Assembly: GCA_030435675.1 (NCBI GenBank)
Contig: CM059621.1
Location: 14,322,001 to 14,386,000 of the forward strand
Direction: 5' to 3'
Source: Steinernema hermaphroditum
Taxonomy: Eukaryota > Nematoda > Chromadorea > Rhabditida > Steinernematidae
Length of the DNA: 64,000 bases
Shown here piece after piece: positions 45,926 through 55,959 of the stretch. The position numbers were made by a program, and so were the translations under genes. The notes beneath the pieces were generated by a model. That model did not search any database, was not told the origin of the DNA, and saw only the letters and a list, made by a program, of their open reading frames with translations. Positions within the stretch are counted from its first letter, which is position 1. Each line of letters begins with the position of its first letter.

Positions 45926-46325
45926 TAGACCCGCTAGGTTAAACCTCTGGACCGATAAGTCCCTGTCAATGTCTCATAGACATACTATATCCTAACATTT
46001 CTCATGTGGTATGTGAGTCGATTTTTCACAGATCTGACATCATGCTTAGCTTAGGATAGCTTCTGAGATGCATTCAGTAAGGGGGAAGATCGATGATGAT
46101 TTTCTACAATCATTCGATTCGCCCTTCCGCTAAGAGATTTCTTTAGCAGACTGGATTTCTTTCGACTCCCACAAAAGGAGTGGCGTACAACTACGATCAC
46201 GATGAATAATTCCTTTTTTCCATGTGGTAAAGTTTGCGAGAAAGTATTTGAACGCAGTTAATACATATAAATACTTTACTGAGGCACGTCGTAAAAATCT
46301 AACAACTATTTCTGCTATGACGGAA

Positions 46326-47606
46326 TTAATCAGAAGCGAGTTGCGGAGCAAGGTTCTCGATAATAGGCTGAGGAACGGCAAATCTCTTGCTGTAGGTTCC
46401 AGTTCCGGAGGCCGTTCGCTTCTTGCGGCCACATCCACAACCACCACCGCCTCCGCCGCAGCCTCCGCCGCCTCCTCCACATCCACCGCCGCCTCCTCCG
46501 CAGCCGCCTCCACAACCACCGCCGCCACCTCCTCCGCATCCACCACCTCCTCCGCAGCCTCCGCCTCCTCCACATCCACCGCCGCCTCCGCATCCGCCGC
46601 CTCCTCCACATCCACCGCCGCCTCCTCCGCAGCCTCCGCCTCCTCCACATCCACCGCCGCCTCCTCCGCAGCCTCCACCTCCTCCACATCCACCACCGCC
46701 TCCGCATCCGCCGCCTCCTCCACATCCACCGCCGCCTCCTCCGCAGCCTCCGCCTCCTCCACATCCACCACCGCCTCCGCATCCGCCTCCTCCTCCGCCA
46801 CAGCCTCCTCCGCACCCGCCGCCTCCTCCGCAACCACCACCGCCTCCGCATCCGCCTCCTCCTCCGCCACAGCCTCCTCCGCACCCGCCGCCTCCTCCGC
46901 AACCGCCACCGCCTCCGCATCCGCCGCCTCCTCCACAGCCACCTCCTCCACCACAGCCTCCGCCGCCTCCTCCACAGCCTCCGCCGCCTCCTCCACAGCC
47001 TCCGCCGCCTCCTCCACAGCCGCCTCCACAGCCGCCGCCTCCTCCACAACCGCCTCCGCCGCCACATCCACCACCGCCTCCGCATCCGCCGCCTCCTCCA
47101 CAGCCACCTCCTCCACCACAGCCTCCGCCGCCTCCTCCACAGCCGCCTCCACAGCCGCCGCCTCCTCCGCAACCACCTCCTCCACCACAGCCTCCACCGC
47201 CGCCTCCACAGCCGCCTCCACAACCTCCGCCTCCTCCGCAGCCACCTCCTCCACCACAGCCTCCGCCGCCTCCTCCACAGCCGCCTCCACAACCGCCTCC
47301 TCCTCCGCAGCCACCTCCTCCACCACAGCCTCCGCCGCCTCCTCCACAGCCGCCTCCACAACCGCCGCCTCCTCCGCAGCCACCTCCTCCACCACAGCCT
47401 CCGCCGCCTCCTCCACAGCCGCCTCCACAACCGCCGCCTCCTCCGCAACCGCCTCCTCCGCCGCAACCACCGCCACAACCACCGCCGCCACCTCCACAGC
47501 CGCCACAGCCTCCACCGCCGGCTCCGCCTCCGAGAAGACTACCAAAGAAGATGCCCTGGGAGAGCGGTATGCTCACCGCTACGATAAGGATCACAATTTT
47601 AAACAT
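46326..47606 (-). CDS. Secreted Gly/Cys-repeat protein 3
   Basis: A single exon of 426 residues; the ATG follows a ATTTCAG acceptor by 5 bp and a TATA box by about 80 bp. The signal peptide (IVILIVAVSIPLSQG) and the IFFGSLLGGGAGGGGCGG start match gene 2. The Gly/Cys body shows a higher-order unit of 23 residues (69 bp), C-G3-C-G6-C-G5-C-G5, repeated about five times in its N-terminal third. It ends in CGCGRKKR and a 29-residue tail (TASGTGTYSKRFA...), close to the tail of gene 1. So gene 3 has a gene-2-type start and a gene-1-type end, which points to exchange within the array. Inferred role as for genes 1 and 2. Confidence 0.8.
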   Translation of the reverse strand: MFKIVILIVAVSIPLSQGIFFGSLLGGGAGGGGCGGCGGGGGGCGGGCGGGGGCGGGGGCGGGCGGGGGGCGGGGGCGGGGGCGGGCGGGGGGCGGGGGCGGGGGCGGGCGGGGGGCGGGGGCGGGGGCGGGCGGGGGGCGGGGGCGGGGGCGGGCGGGGGGCGGGGGCGGGGGCGGGGGCGGGGGCGGGGGCGGGCGGGGGGCGGGGGGCGGGGGGCGGGGGCGGGGGCGGGGGCGGGGGCGGGCGGGGGGCGGGGGCGGGGGCGGGCGGGGGGCGGGGGCGGGGGCGGGGGGCGGGGGCGGGGGCGGGGGCGGGGGGCGGGGGCGGGGGGCGGGGGCGGGGGCGGGGGCGGGGGCGGGGGGGCGGGCGGGGGGCGGGGGGCGGGGGGCGCGRKKRTASGTGTYSKRFAVPQPIIENLAPQLASD

Positions 47607-47682
47607 GATTCCTGAAATACAATAGAGATGAATGTGAAAGAGCTTGATGAAGCTGCGATGTTGAACTGTTTCGGATGATCCC

Positions 47683-47690
47683 TTATATAT
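47683..47690 (-). promoter_or_regulatory. TATA box of Gly/Cys gene 3
   Basis: ATATATAA on the minus strand, about 80 bp before the ATG. Confidence 0.6.
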
Positions 47691-47799
47691 CCGTGGCTAA
47701 ACAATGAGACGATTGAGAAAACCGGTATTACAATCTGATCGGACAGTGTATTGCGGAACGATCTGGATTTCCTGTGGAGCGTCAATTTCCAAACGCACG

Positions 47800-50700
47800 T
47801 TAGAGCGTGATCGTTTGTTTAGTTTGTCATACCCTACGCCGGTCCCAGAGCTGCAGGATAGCAAACGCACTGGGAAGACGCCATCGGTGATAAGAGCTGA
47901 GTTATCAGCAGAGTTGACTTTATGCATCACCTGAATATTTGATATGGTCGTTCCGTTCGCTCTGTTGTGTATCATCCATCTTTTTTTATTCGTTTACCCA
48001 CTGTATATTGTTCTCAGCATTTCATGGATATTATAGGGATGTACCATTATTAATATCGCCGAATTTCAATCTCTATTTCTTTACCATAAATAAATTCAAT
48101 AGTTTCAATCAATGTATTCCCCATCATCGTGAATTACTTGAGCCCACTTTGTCGGCAGGAGCCAAGGAATTGTTCAGCGCAAAATGAAAATCCATTCTGA
48201 AGATCAACTTGAAAATGAGAGCTCTCGGGTAGTCATACTTGGGAATATAAGGGTCATTTTTGGGAATATAAGGCTCATTGTTTCCACATTTTTTCCACTT
48301 ATTTTCCGTTAAGTAGAAATGCGATCGTGAAGTCGCTATGATGACATGGTACCGGTGAGCGATAGCTACCTGCTGCATGTATAAAGACCGTCACCGTCAC
48401 AGGACAGTCCTCCAACATCAAGAAGAATGCAATGGGCAGGCGGTAAATCATAGCGTGGGGTGAGAGCTAACTGTACTCAGCCACACATTGATCCATTTCA
48501 CCGAGGGACTGAACATTGCGCAAGTAGAGAATATGCATAACAGGCGACCTGAATTGAGGGACTTTTCGAATTTTACCCACTATTTCCAGAGGTATGTGAA
48601 TGCAATGCTCCTTTTTTGGCTACAGTTCATTTATTGGATCTTCAGTAAGCATGCAAACAGGCCTCATTAGCATCATAGACCCAGAATAAGTTTGTTGTTT
48701 GAACTGCTGCTTCCTCTTCGCTCACGTGTCAACGTGCAGAACTGGTTTCGGTCCTTCGCCGCAACGTGATGAGGTGCGTTTATTGGTCAAGACGCCTGAC
48801 TGGTTCTGTTGGTAGATGTTGCAGATAATAGTGGCTAAATTATCAAGCCGATTTCGTAAGGCGTAGATCAACAAAGCATCTTCCGTAGCCATAGCACTGA
48901 TGAGTAAATTGTTTTCATTCTAAGGGGTGTTTACATTGATGAATTCATTAGAGGATCTGCCAGCAAGTCATCATTTGCGGAAGACTAAGACAGATGGCAG
49001 TTTGTCGGCTTGGTAAATATTTGTTGGATTTTAGTTGGATTCTGAATTTCGATTTTGACGCAGTGACTTCTTTCCCATAGAATGCTAAAGTTTCTGGTTA
49101 TGTACGTGATTGTGACACCACTTTACGACTTTATTTCATGGATCAAAGGCGTTATGCCTTTCATGACAACGAAAAAGAGACAAACCGAGGATGTCTCTGT
49201 TACGGTAATGTCGAACCGGTCGTAGACGTGCGACCTCAAGTGCTTCTGCATAACGTAGACCTCAACTACGATCAGAAGAACTTGTGAAACCCTCTTCGGT
49301 ACAGCGGGAAAAGGAAATGAAAAGAGTGACCATAAAGATCCTGAAAGGTACGATAGTTCACCAACTGTGACACTAAACGCTATTCAGTGTACAACATGGA
49401 AACAGTGGCTATATGGATTGTAGTGGTGACGTCACATTCGGTCCCGAACATGGGTCATTTAGCTGGATATGTGACATCGATGGGATATGTTTTCTGATCA
49501 CTTCCTTAGCCGATTAGATCAGCCTTCTTCATAAGCATCACCCAGTCATGAACAGTTCGTATGGTGGACCAATGGGGGCAATCCCTTGTTTTGATCACCT
49601 GTCTGCAATGTGCCCATGTGGCTTTTGATCGTTTAGGAAGATAGTTAGTTTCATTGAATACGCTTTTCTTACATCGCGAGGAGCAGGAAATGCGCAGATT
49701 TCTTCAGAACTTTGGACAAAATGGTATACATTGGCGGACGTATAAATATCTGGAGGTGTACTTCGTCGCCAAAATTGAATAGGCCGAAAGTTTTACCTTT
49801 AAAAGCGCCACTTGGGGTACAGAATGAAAAAAAACTGCACTACCTTGTTGCTCGTTAAATTCTACATCTAGTGCTAATAACTGCTTTATAAGGACTTTGA
49901 GAAATCTGGGTTAAACTGACACTTATACCTTACAGGATGCATCGAACAACGCCACATTCAGGAAAAGGCCCCTTTGATCTACTAGGCTAACTATTCATCG
50001 ACGATGCCTATTCAGAAATGTTCTGTTTACATGTGGAACACAGAATATTCCGTAAACATGTTTTGTCAATATGTATTCACATTCGACCTGAAGGGTGGCC
50101 GATCGACTGGAGATGTGGAAGCCGAATTTGGTTGATTTCGTTACTCCGATGGTTTGCTAGGGCAGGCTCCTTCTAGACTGCCAGATGACGTTGGTTTAAG
50201 AGTGTTTGACCCTGACGTTGCCAGATCGGTCGGTAACTAACCTTTATCGCCGCTAGAAGATTGGATGACGAATGAATAGCGCGCTTCTTATCGTACTCGA
50301 ATGTTTTATGATTCACAGAATGATGATGGTGTTAGACGTTCAAAATCTCCCTAGGATCAATTAATTCGATTCTTCTCAATCCGTCTTATCCAGCAAAGAT
50401 TTCGTGTTTTGCAAAATGGAAATTGAATTTCGTTTTGTTGACATCCAGAATCGGCTCAGAAGCATGAATTAAGTGACAGCCAAGAGCCGATATATTCCCA
50501 AGGGGCGCTGAGAATACTCCGCCTGCGTGGCAAATCGCTGTAAAAAAACCAATATGTCGTTCAACTTTATAGCTAATGCCTCAGTGGCGCTCGCTTCGGT
50601 GATTGTGAGCGCATAGGATGTGAATCGAAGAACCAAAGGTCAGTGAGCACACCTAGCCCCCTGACCCACTCCTTCGATATCTATTCCAAAGACGATAAGA

Positions 50701-51390
50701 ACGTGTTTTGTGTCACGCAGAGGCCAAAGCCTCTCGAGATCGAACGTGTGGTTTTCAGGGTGTAGGGTTTATAGGGTCATTGACGTGGACATGTAAGTCA
50801 CTTGTGTGACACTGCCTCGTGTTCAATTTCATGTCTACTATTCTTATGAAGCTTCTTAATAATTTTTGTGCCTTCTAGTGTTTCAACTGCTTTTCTCTAT
50901 ATCACAAATTATTTCACAATCATTCGGCTTTTTAGACGATGACACACATGACCAATGATTAATGCATGCTTAACGATAAGAATTTTTTTAACGGTCGAGC
51001 CCTCCTCGGCGAGAAACGTCACTTCATCACCATTTCAAAGGTCGCCACGCGAGAGTCGGTTTTGGGGATGTATGTTCATTCACAATAATCCCATGTTTGC
51101 GTGATCCCTGCCTCCAATATGCGGCTGTTTACAGGCATATTTCGAACTTGGTCTTTTAATAGTTTTTTTTGGGAAAGCGAGGCTTGGCACGAAGCAATTC
51201 CATTTCGTTTCCGTTGACAAATATATCGCCCTCCGCAAACATTGTAAACCCTGTCATTCATGTTGGGTTTACACGTTTTTGTGAAGGCATGGTCCGATAT
51301 CTTAAAGGTGACGAAATGCGCTTTTCCGTTGCTTTGTATCCATGGTCTGCATAATTCTGTCATTTTGTTCCATATATTACCGTTAAAAGA
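47800..51390. other. Intergenic stretch, mostly unassigned
   Basis: Apart from the mariner relic at 49722-49905, no gene or RNA is supported. Near 48235-48280 a GGGAATATAAGG word is repeated in tandem. Confidence 0.4.
49722..49905 (+). mobile_element. Mariner-type relic (paralogous empty site)
   Basis: Reverse complement of the outer relic at 44800-45450: ACGTATAAATATCTGGAGGT, then GTCGCCAAAATTGAATAGGC, GCGCCACTTGGGGTAC and a TTCTACATCTAGTGCTAATA part. It lacks the 458-bp insertion, so it shows the sequence before insertion. Confidence 0.6.
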
Positions 51391-51399
51391 ATCAGGTGG

Positions 51400-51911
51400 A
51401 CACATTTTTTAAGAAATTATGGAAATATGTATGCCCGTGCTTTAGGAGTCGTTGAACACGATTCGTTTCTGGGAAAATCCAATAGTTTCTAAGAAATAAC
51501 AAGAAACAGACCAAAAACGCCCTCTCTAATGCGGTACACAGTTTAGAAATCTTCCTGTCCCCGTTTTTGAGGTTGCTCTACACGATGCTGAATTTAATTT
51601 CTCGGAAAACCTCATAGTTTTCAAGAAATTATCGCACAGCATGAATCTTACTAAACAGAACGCTGAAATCGTCGACCCATCGGTTCTGACAGGACATGCC
51701 TGAAGCGACGCGACCCACTTTCTTCGTTCTCTATGTGCTTATCTAATCGAAGCAAATCTGAGTTCATTCGACGTGCCAGAAGCTGCTGAGAAAATATACT
51801 ATGTCGAATGTGTCACATTTCACCATCGTGTTCAGCGACCCCGAAAACAGGGGCACACAAATTTCTAAAAGAATTTTAATAAGCTTTTTAAAAAACCTGG
51901 TCCTGAACCTT
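51400..51911. repeat. Composite of TTAA-type element fragments
   Basis: Words of the 8106 element arms recur here: GAGTCGTTGAACACGAT (51448), GAGGTTGCTCTACACGATG (51570), then ACCATCGTGTTCAGCGACCC (51831) and AAAAAACCTGGTCCTGAACC (51892). The centre at 51690-51800 resembles 20920-21030. It looks like two overlapping or nested copies. Confidence 0.55.
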
Positions 51912-52198
51912 ATCTAAGTGCACCCATTCCAATGAACACCTATTCTCATAAATAGGACTGTTGTTGAAATGTGATGTATGACGTCGCGCAGGAAGTGTCT
52001 TTGTTGTCGCCAAATCAAATCGCATCGCATCGTTCGAACATTATGCGGCAGTCGGACATTCTTTTTGAGTTAGGTTCGGCATCCACTCGTCTAGTTACTT
52101 TCATTGATCGGTCATTTTTCTGCAGTCTCCATAAACCAAAATTCTTGAAAACATTTTTGGATTCCTTAGCTTGTTTCTTATCCAAGTGCTGCGGACCA

Positions 52199-52300
52199 AG
52201 CCCCTGATCCCAGAAGGCATAGAACACCAGGGTTGCTGTTGCTCCATTCACCTTGACAAGAAGCTCTTCACCGCCGCCCGACCATCCGCGTTGAAGATGC
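52199..52300 (+). repeat. Fragment of dispersed repeat family A
   Basis: CCAGAAGGCATAGAACACCA is identical to part of 13222-13440, followed by diverged matching sequence to the CCGCCGCCCGACCATCCG word. Confidence 0.6.
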
Positions 52301-52794
52301 CCTGAAATTCTGGATGGTAGGAATTCCGCTACGCCTCAACCGGCATCAGCTTCTCCGCCGCTTCAAAGCCCGCGCATTATGATATTTGCATTCTTTTCGC
52401 CATAATCACTGTCTTAAAAAAGAGCAAAAATACTGAACACTAAGTTCGTAGATCTGCCACAGTCTTCTATAATAAACTACAGAATACATGTCGCTATGGT
52501 TGAGTTTACGAATAAGAGTCAGGATCACCAATCGTTCTAGGAGCACCTTCGATGTAGTGCCGCAAATTCATGCATGTGTCCCGCATTGTTCTATCAGTGA
52601 CGCCCACGTGTCGTACAATTTACATGAATTTGACGGCTGTTGCTTTGTGTTTCTCGTTTCATCGCACATCATGTGTCGAGCTGTTTATTGTAAACTTTAC
52701 AAAAACAAAAATACGCATATATTTGACTACATTATCACTTCGGTCGCGAGCAGTTGATCCGTGGCGCCACTTCCCATTTCGGACGTTTCAGAAC

Positions 52795-53740
52795 ATGACC
52801 GTCTATCCGAGTCTTCCGCATGGCGATGACTTCCACAGGGGAACAACCATGAACTGCCGCCCTTCGGCTCCTCCCATTGAACTTTCGGTTAGTAACGATT
52901 AGAGAAATGTTTCTTGACAAACGCGATTTTAGTTCAACCCGTTTGGGAACACTCATAAGCCATCTTGTTCATTCTACGGTGAGTTACCTTATCACAAGAG
53001 CTGAAGATGTTCCTTTACGTGCCATGATAGCTCAGTTGGGAGAGCGTTAGACTGAAGATCTAAAGGTCGCCGGTTCGATCCCGGCTCGTGGCATTCTTTT
53101 TCGTTCTGTTCCATTTCCTATTATAGACATGAAATGAAGCCTGCTGCTTCTTTCAGAAACCGATGGACCTCAGCCATCGTGCAATCCGGACTACGTATCC
53201 ACAGGTCATCCTATCTTCGATGCACCGCCACCTCCCATACCTCCTCGAGTGATTTCGAATTCAAAGCGTCTACCGGACCCAATTTGCACAGTTGACGTAA
53301 CACCTCCGAGAGTTCCGACTCCAGATTTCGGCATCATGCCGATGAGCAATCAGGAAATTAATCAGATGGACGAGATCAATCTGAAAGACGAGAACAGAGT
53401 TGGTTTGGATGAATCGAGATTGCGTAGGCGTACCCTTCTGTGTTTACCTTCTTATCCCCTATTTTAGAACCACAGAGAGACATCCAAAAGGAGCTAGAGA
53501 CGGAAAAACGAAAAATAAAGCGCGACAACAGAAGGGCGGCTTTGGTGGAAAGTGCAAGTAAATGATACTCATCTCGATGTGGTTTCATATTTGTCACTTT
53601 CAGAAAGACGACGAGCGTATGTCCAAGAACACAAGCGCTGCTGCTACACGTTCTTCGCGATTACTGTACTCTTGATGATGTGTGTTGTCGCTGGTGCTGT
53701 CCTCATGTTTTTATATTCGCAAAATGTAATTTTCCAATAA
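52795..53740 (+). CDS. Small tail-anchored membrane protein, unknown family
   Basis: Four exons: 52795-52887, 53174-53423, 53468-53557 and 53604-53740, giving 189 residues. The ATG is 3 bp after a GTTTCAG acceptor. Introns 2 and 3 are 44 and 46 bp with good signals and matching phases. For intron 1 the best-looking acceptor (TTTCAG before 53157) is out of frame; CTCAG before 53174 keeps the frame, so that was used. The N-terminal half is Pro-rich (FDAPPPPIPP). The region about 110-150 is Lys/Arg/Glu-rich and helical (QRDIQKELETEKRKIKR). A single membrane segment at about 161-182 (FFAITVLLMMCVVAGAVLMF) leaves only seven residues after it. That layout is typical of a tail-anchored protein facing the cytosol. 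A tRNA-Phe gene lies in intron 1. AATAAA overlaps the stop region. Confidence 0.65.
53021..53093 (+). tRNA. tRNA-Phe (GAA)
   Basis: 73 nt. The acceptor stem GCCATGA/TCGTGGC pairs with one G-T, discriminator A. The anticodon arm TTAGA-CTGAAGA-TCTAA gives anticodon GAA at 53054-53056. The T arm has GCCGGTTCGATCCCGGC. It lies in the first intron of the tail-anchored protein gene, on the same strand. Confidence 0.95.
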
Positions 53741-53759
53741 TAAACGTAGATTAGTCCAT

Positions 53760-54165
53760 GTGAGGATTCTCTAAAGGTTTCTGGCGACTCTAAGCAAGAG
53801 GAATTGCGCTATTCGTTTCTTGTCTTTTCCGATCAGCACTCAAAAAATCAGTTTTCCGATAAGTCGTCCTATGATAAATAACATAAAACATCCTAACATA
53901 CACCAAAAACAAATCTAAGTGCAATCTTCTGATCACTAATCTATGGGAAATCACTCATGTCCGTCTTCACACTTTAAGTATCGATATTGCCCCCTAGGCC
54001 GTAAGTGCTTTGCAATTATACCCGTTCTAAGTACTCAATCCCTTCCCTTCAGCCTTTAGAACAACGGCCTGCCTCCAGGCCACACACCTTCCCAGCGCTC
54101 ACCTTAGTTCTGATTTGTAAAGAATAAGAATATTTCAAGCGTCGTTGTAATTCCAAAAAAGAAAA
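53760..54165. other. Short spacer, nothing assigned
   Basis: Between the tail-anchored gene and tRNA-Ser I see no feature. Confidence 0.4.
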
Positions 54166-54170
54166 ACTTT

Positions 54171-54252
54171 CGCAGCGAGCAGGATTCGAACCTACGCGGG
54201 CAGAGCCCATTTGATTTCGAGTCAAACTCCTTAACCACTCGGACATCGCTGC
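54171..54252 (-). tRNA. tRNA-Ser (CGA)
   Basis: 82 nt on the minus strand. The acceptor stem GCAGCGA/TCGCTGC is fully paired, discriminator G. The anticodon arm TTTGA-CTCGAAA-TCAAA gives CGA. A long variable arm (GGGCTCTGCCC) is typical of class II tRNAs. The T arm contains GGTTCGAATCC. Confidence 0.95.
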
Positions 54253-54828
54253 ACGTTTCAGTTGTCCGTGGCAATCCGTTATGCGGACATCGTCATACAT
54301 CTTCCCCTCGCTCTGTGTATAAACACCGAAAACTGTAAACAACGGCGAGATACCGAGACGTTCAGATGGAACGAGTCAGCGCTGTTTTTGATTGCGGCCG
54401 TCGTCCTTGCCATTGGACTAGATGGCGAAAACGATTAGGTCGTGTTCTAATTCTCTACATATAGGTGTAACTGTCGATTACTGCGAGTGCGTGAGTGGTT
54501 TTTGGTTTCATACCCCACTATTGTTTTGAAGGGCGTTTAAAATAGACCGAGACGGTAAGCCGGATGCGGCCATCTAGGTTCGAGCTTTCTCTGTCTCCAT
54601 GGCTACCCCACCACAATCGAAAACGATATAAGCGGCGTTAAGCGGCGGAACAGAGCAAGAAACGGCTTCGCTACTTATTAAACTAGCGCGCATGAATAGA
54701 CGAAAACCCAATTCGCCGACCTCCTCGGCGTGTTTATGCGATGTTCAGTCGTGCGAGAGTTTGTTTACAATCGCAATCGCCCCTCATAATCGCTCACCTC
54801 AGAGCTCTTCTCTAGGCCCTCGAGAACG

Positions 54829-55136
54829 ATGCCGAAACAAGAGTTCGAGTTCATCGACATGATGGGGCCTCTTGTGGCCGCCGCCATCTTCATCGTATGT
54901 CTTTTCTTGCTGTCAGTTTGCATCAACTTTACCTGTATCAAAGAGGACGACGACCGGACGATCTATGAAAAGGTATGTATTATTAGATTTCTGTCTTCTT
55001 ATGGCATCTTTGTCAGTTCGGATCCCGTTGGAACATCAAACTAGGCGTGCACACTCCACGAAGACGTATGCGGGAGCGGGAAAAGCAGCGTATCGACCAC
55101 CAGAAGAGCGTGCTGCACGGAGTCACCGATTTGTAA
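54829..55136 (+). CDS. 87-residue single-pass membrane protein
   Basis: Two exons, 54829-54972 and 55017-55136, with a 44-bp intron (GTATGT donor, TTGTCAG acceptor, phase 0). The acidic N-terminus (KQEFEFIDMMG) is followed by one membrane segment at about 14-34 (PLVAAAIFIVCLFLLSVCIN), an acidic stretch (KEDDDRT) and a basic C-terminal part (HTPRRRMREREKQR). By the positive-inside rule the C-terminus would face the cytosol. A CTCTTCTCTAG acceptor-like site lies 13 bp before the ATG. There is no cleavable signal peptide. I do not recognise the family; small membrane proteins of this size are often regulatory, but nothing here shows a partner. It lies between tRNA-Ser and tRNA-Leu. Confidence 0.65.
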
Positions 55137-55509
55137 AAGAGTGCTACTCATTGCAGTAAATGGTATACGATGCATAAAATGATTGGACGATGTCCGAGGA
55201 GATTGAGTCCAGGTTCCAGTCCATCTCGGTTCTTTCCACAGGATAAAAATAGTTCTTTTTTGATGTTTTCTTAGCGACACAAATGGCTTTTTCATCCTTT
55301 AATACCTTCTGATCCCCAAAGACGTGGCAAACACTTATCATCACGTGAAAAGCGGACTTTGATCACATCACATCACATCTGGAAGAACAGCAGTCACCTC
55401 TGTTTTTCACCGACTTTACATCTCTTGTTTCATCATTTCGGGGCAATCGATTGGCGTGGGACCGACGGTTCCGTCTTCAAGATCAGTGGACCGGCCGAAA
55501 AAAATGTCT

Positions 55510-55616
55510 TGCACGGAGTGGGATTCGAACCCACGCATCGATACCGATACCAGAACGCTCCGTCGCGTTAAGCTGTCACTTGAGTCTGGCGCCTTAGACC
55601 ACTCGGCCATCCGTGC
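55510..55616 (-). tRNA. tRNA-Leu (CAA) with intron
   Basis: 107 nt on the minus strand. The acceptor stem GCACGGA/TCCGTGC is fully paired, discriminator A. The anticodon CAA is at 55582-55580. A 23-nt intron (55578-55556) follows one base after the anticodon, the usual eukaryotic position; without it the anticodon arm CCAGA-CTCAAGT-TCTGG closes. Long variable arm; T arm GTGGGTTCGAATCCCAC. Confidence 0.95.
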
Positions 55617-55879
55617 ACATTTCAGGCAGTCGGTGATGTTGATTAGGTGTTGCGTAGACGGTACTTGTCAGTCCAAAGGGGTTATTTTCAGCTGCTTGTG
55701 CCATCTAGTGCTTCTTTAGCTCTAAAAATAAGAAGTATTTTTGGGATTACGTGTGCATCGTCATCAGGAAACTGGGACAAAATTGTCGTGCTTCTGATAC
55801 TGTAATAAAGTGGAATACTTACAAACGAAAAGAAACTTTTTGTGGTTCACAGAAGTAGTAATCTTAGAAAAAAGAATTC

Positions 55880-55951
55880 TGGAGGTATGGGGATTCGAAC
55901 CCCAGCCCTCTCGCATGCTAAGCGAGCGCTCTACCCCTGAGCTATACCCCC
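55880..55951 (-). tRNA. tRNA-Ala (AGC)
   Basis: 72 nt on the minus strand. The acceptor stem GGGGGTA/TACCTCC pairs with one G-T, discriminator A. The anticodon arm CTCGC-TTAGCAT-GCGAG gives AGC (read as inosine-GC). T arm TGGGGTTCGAATCCCCA. Confidence 0.95.
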
Positions 55952-55959
55952 ATGTCTAC

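Noticed and set aside
46224..47615. Ser/Thr/Ala-rich plus-strand frame of 463 codons
   Set aside because: Another antisense reading of Gly/Cys gene 3; no start or splice context.
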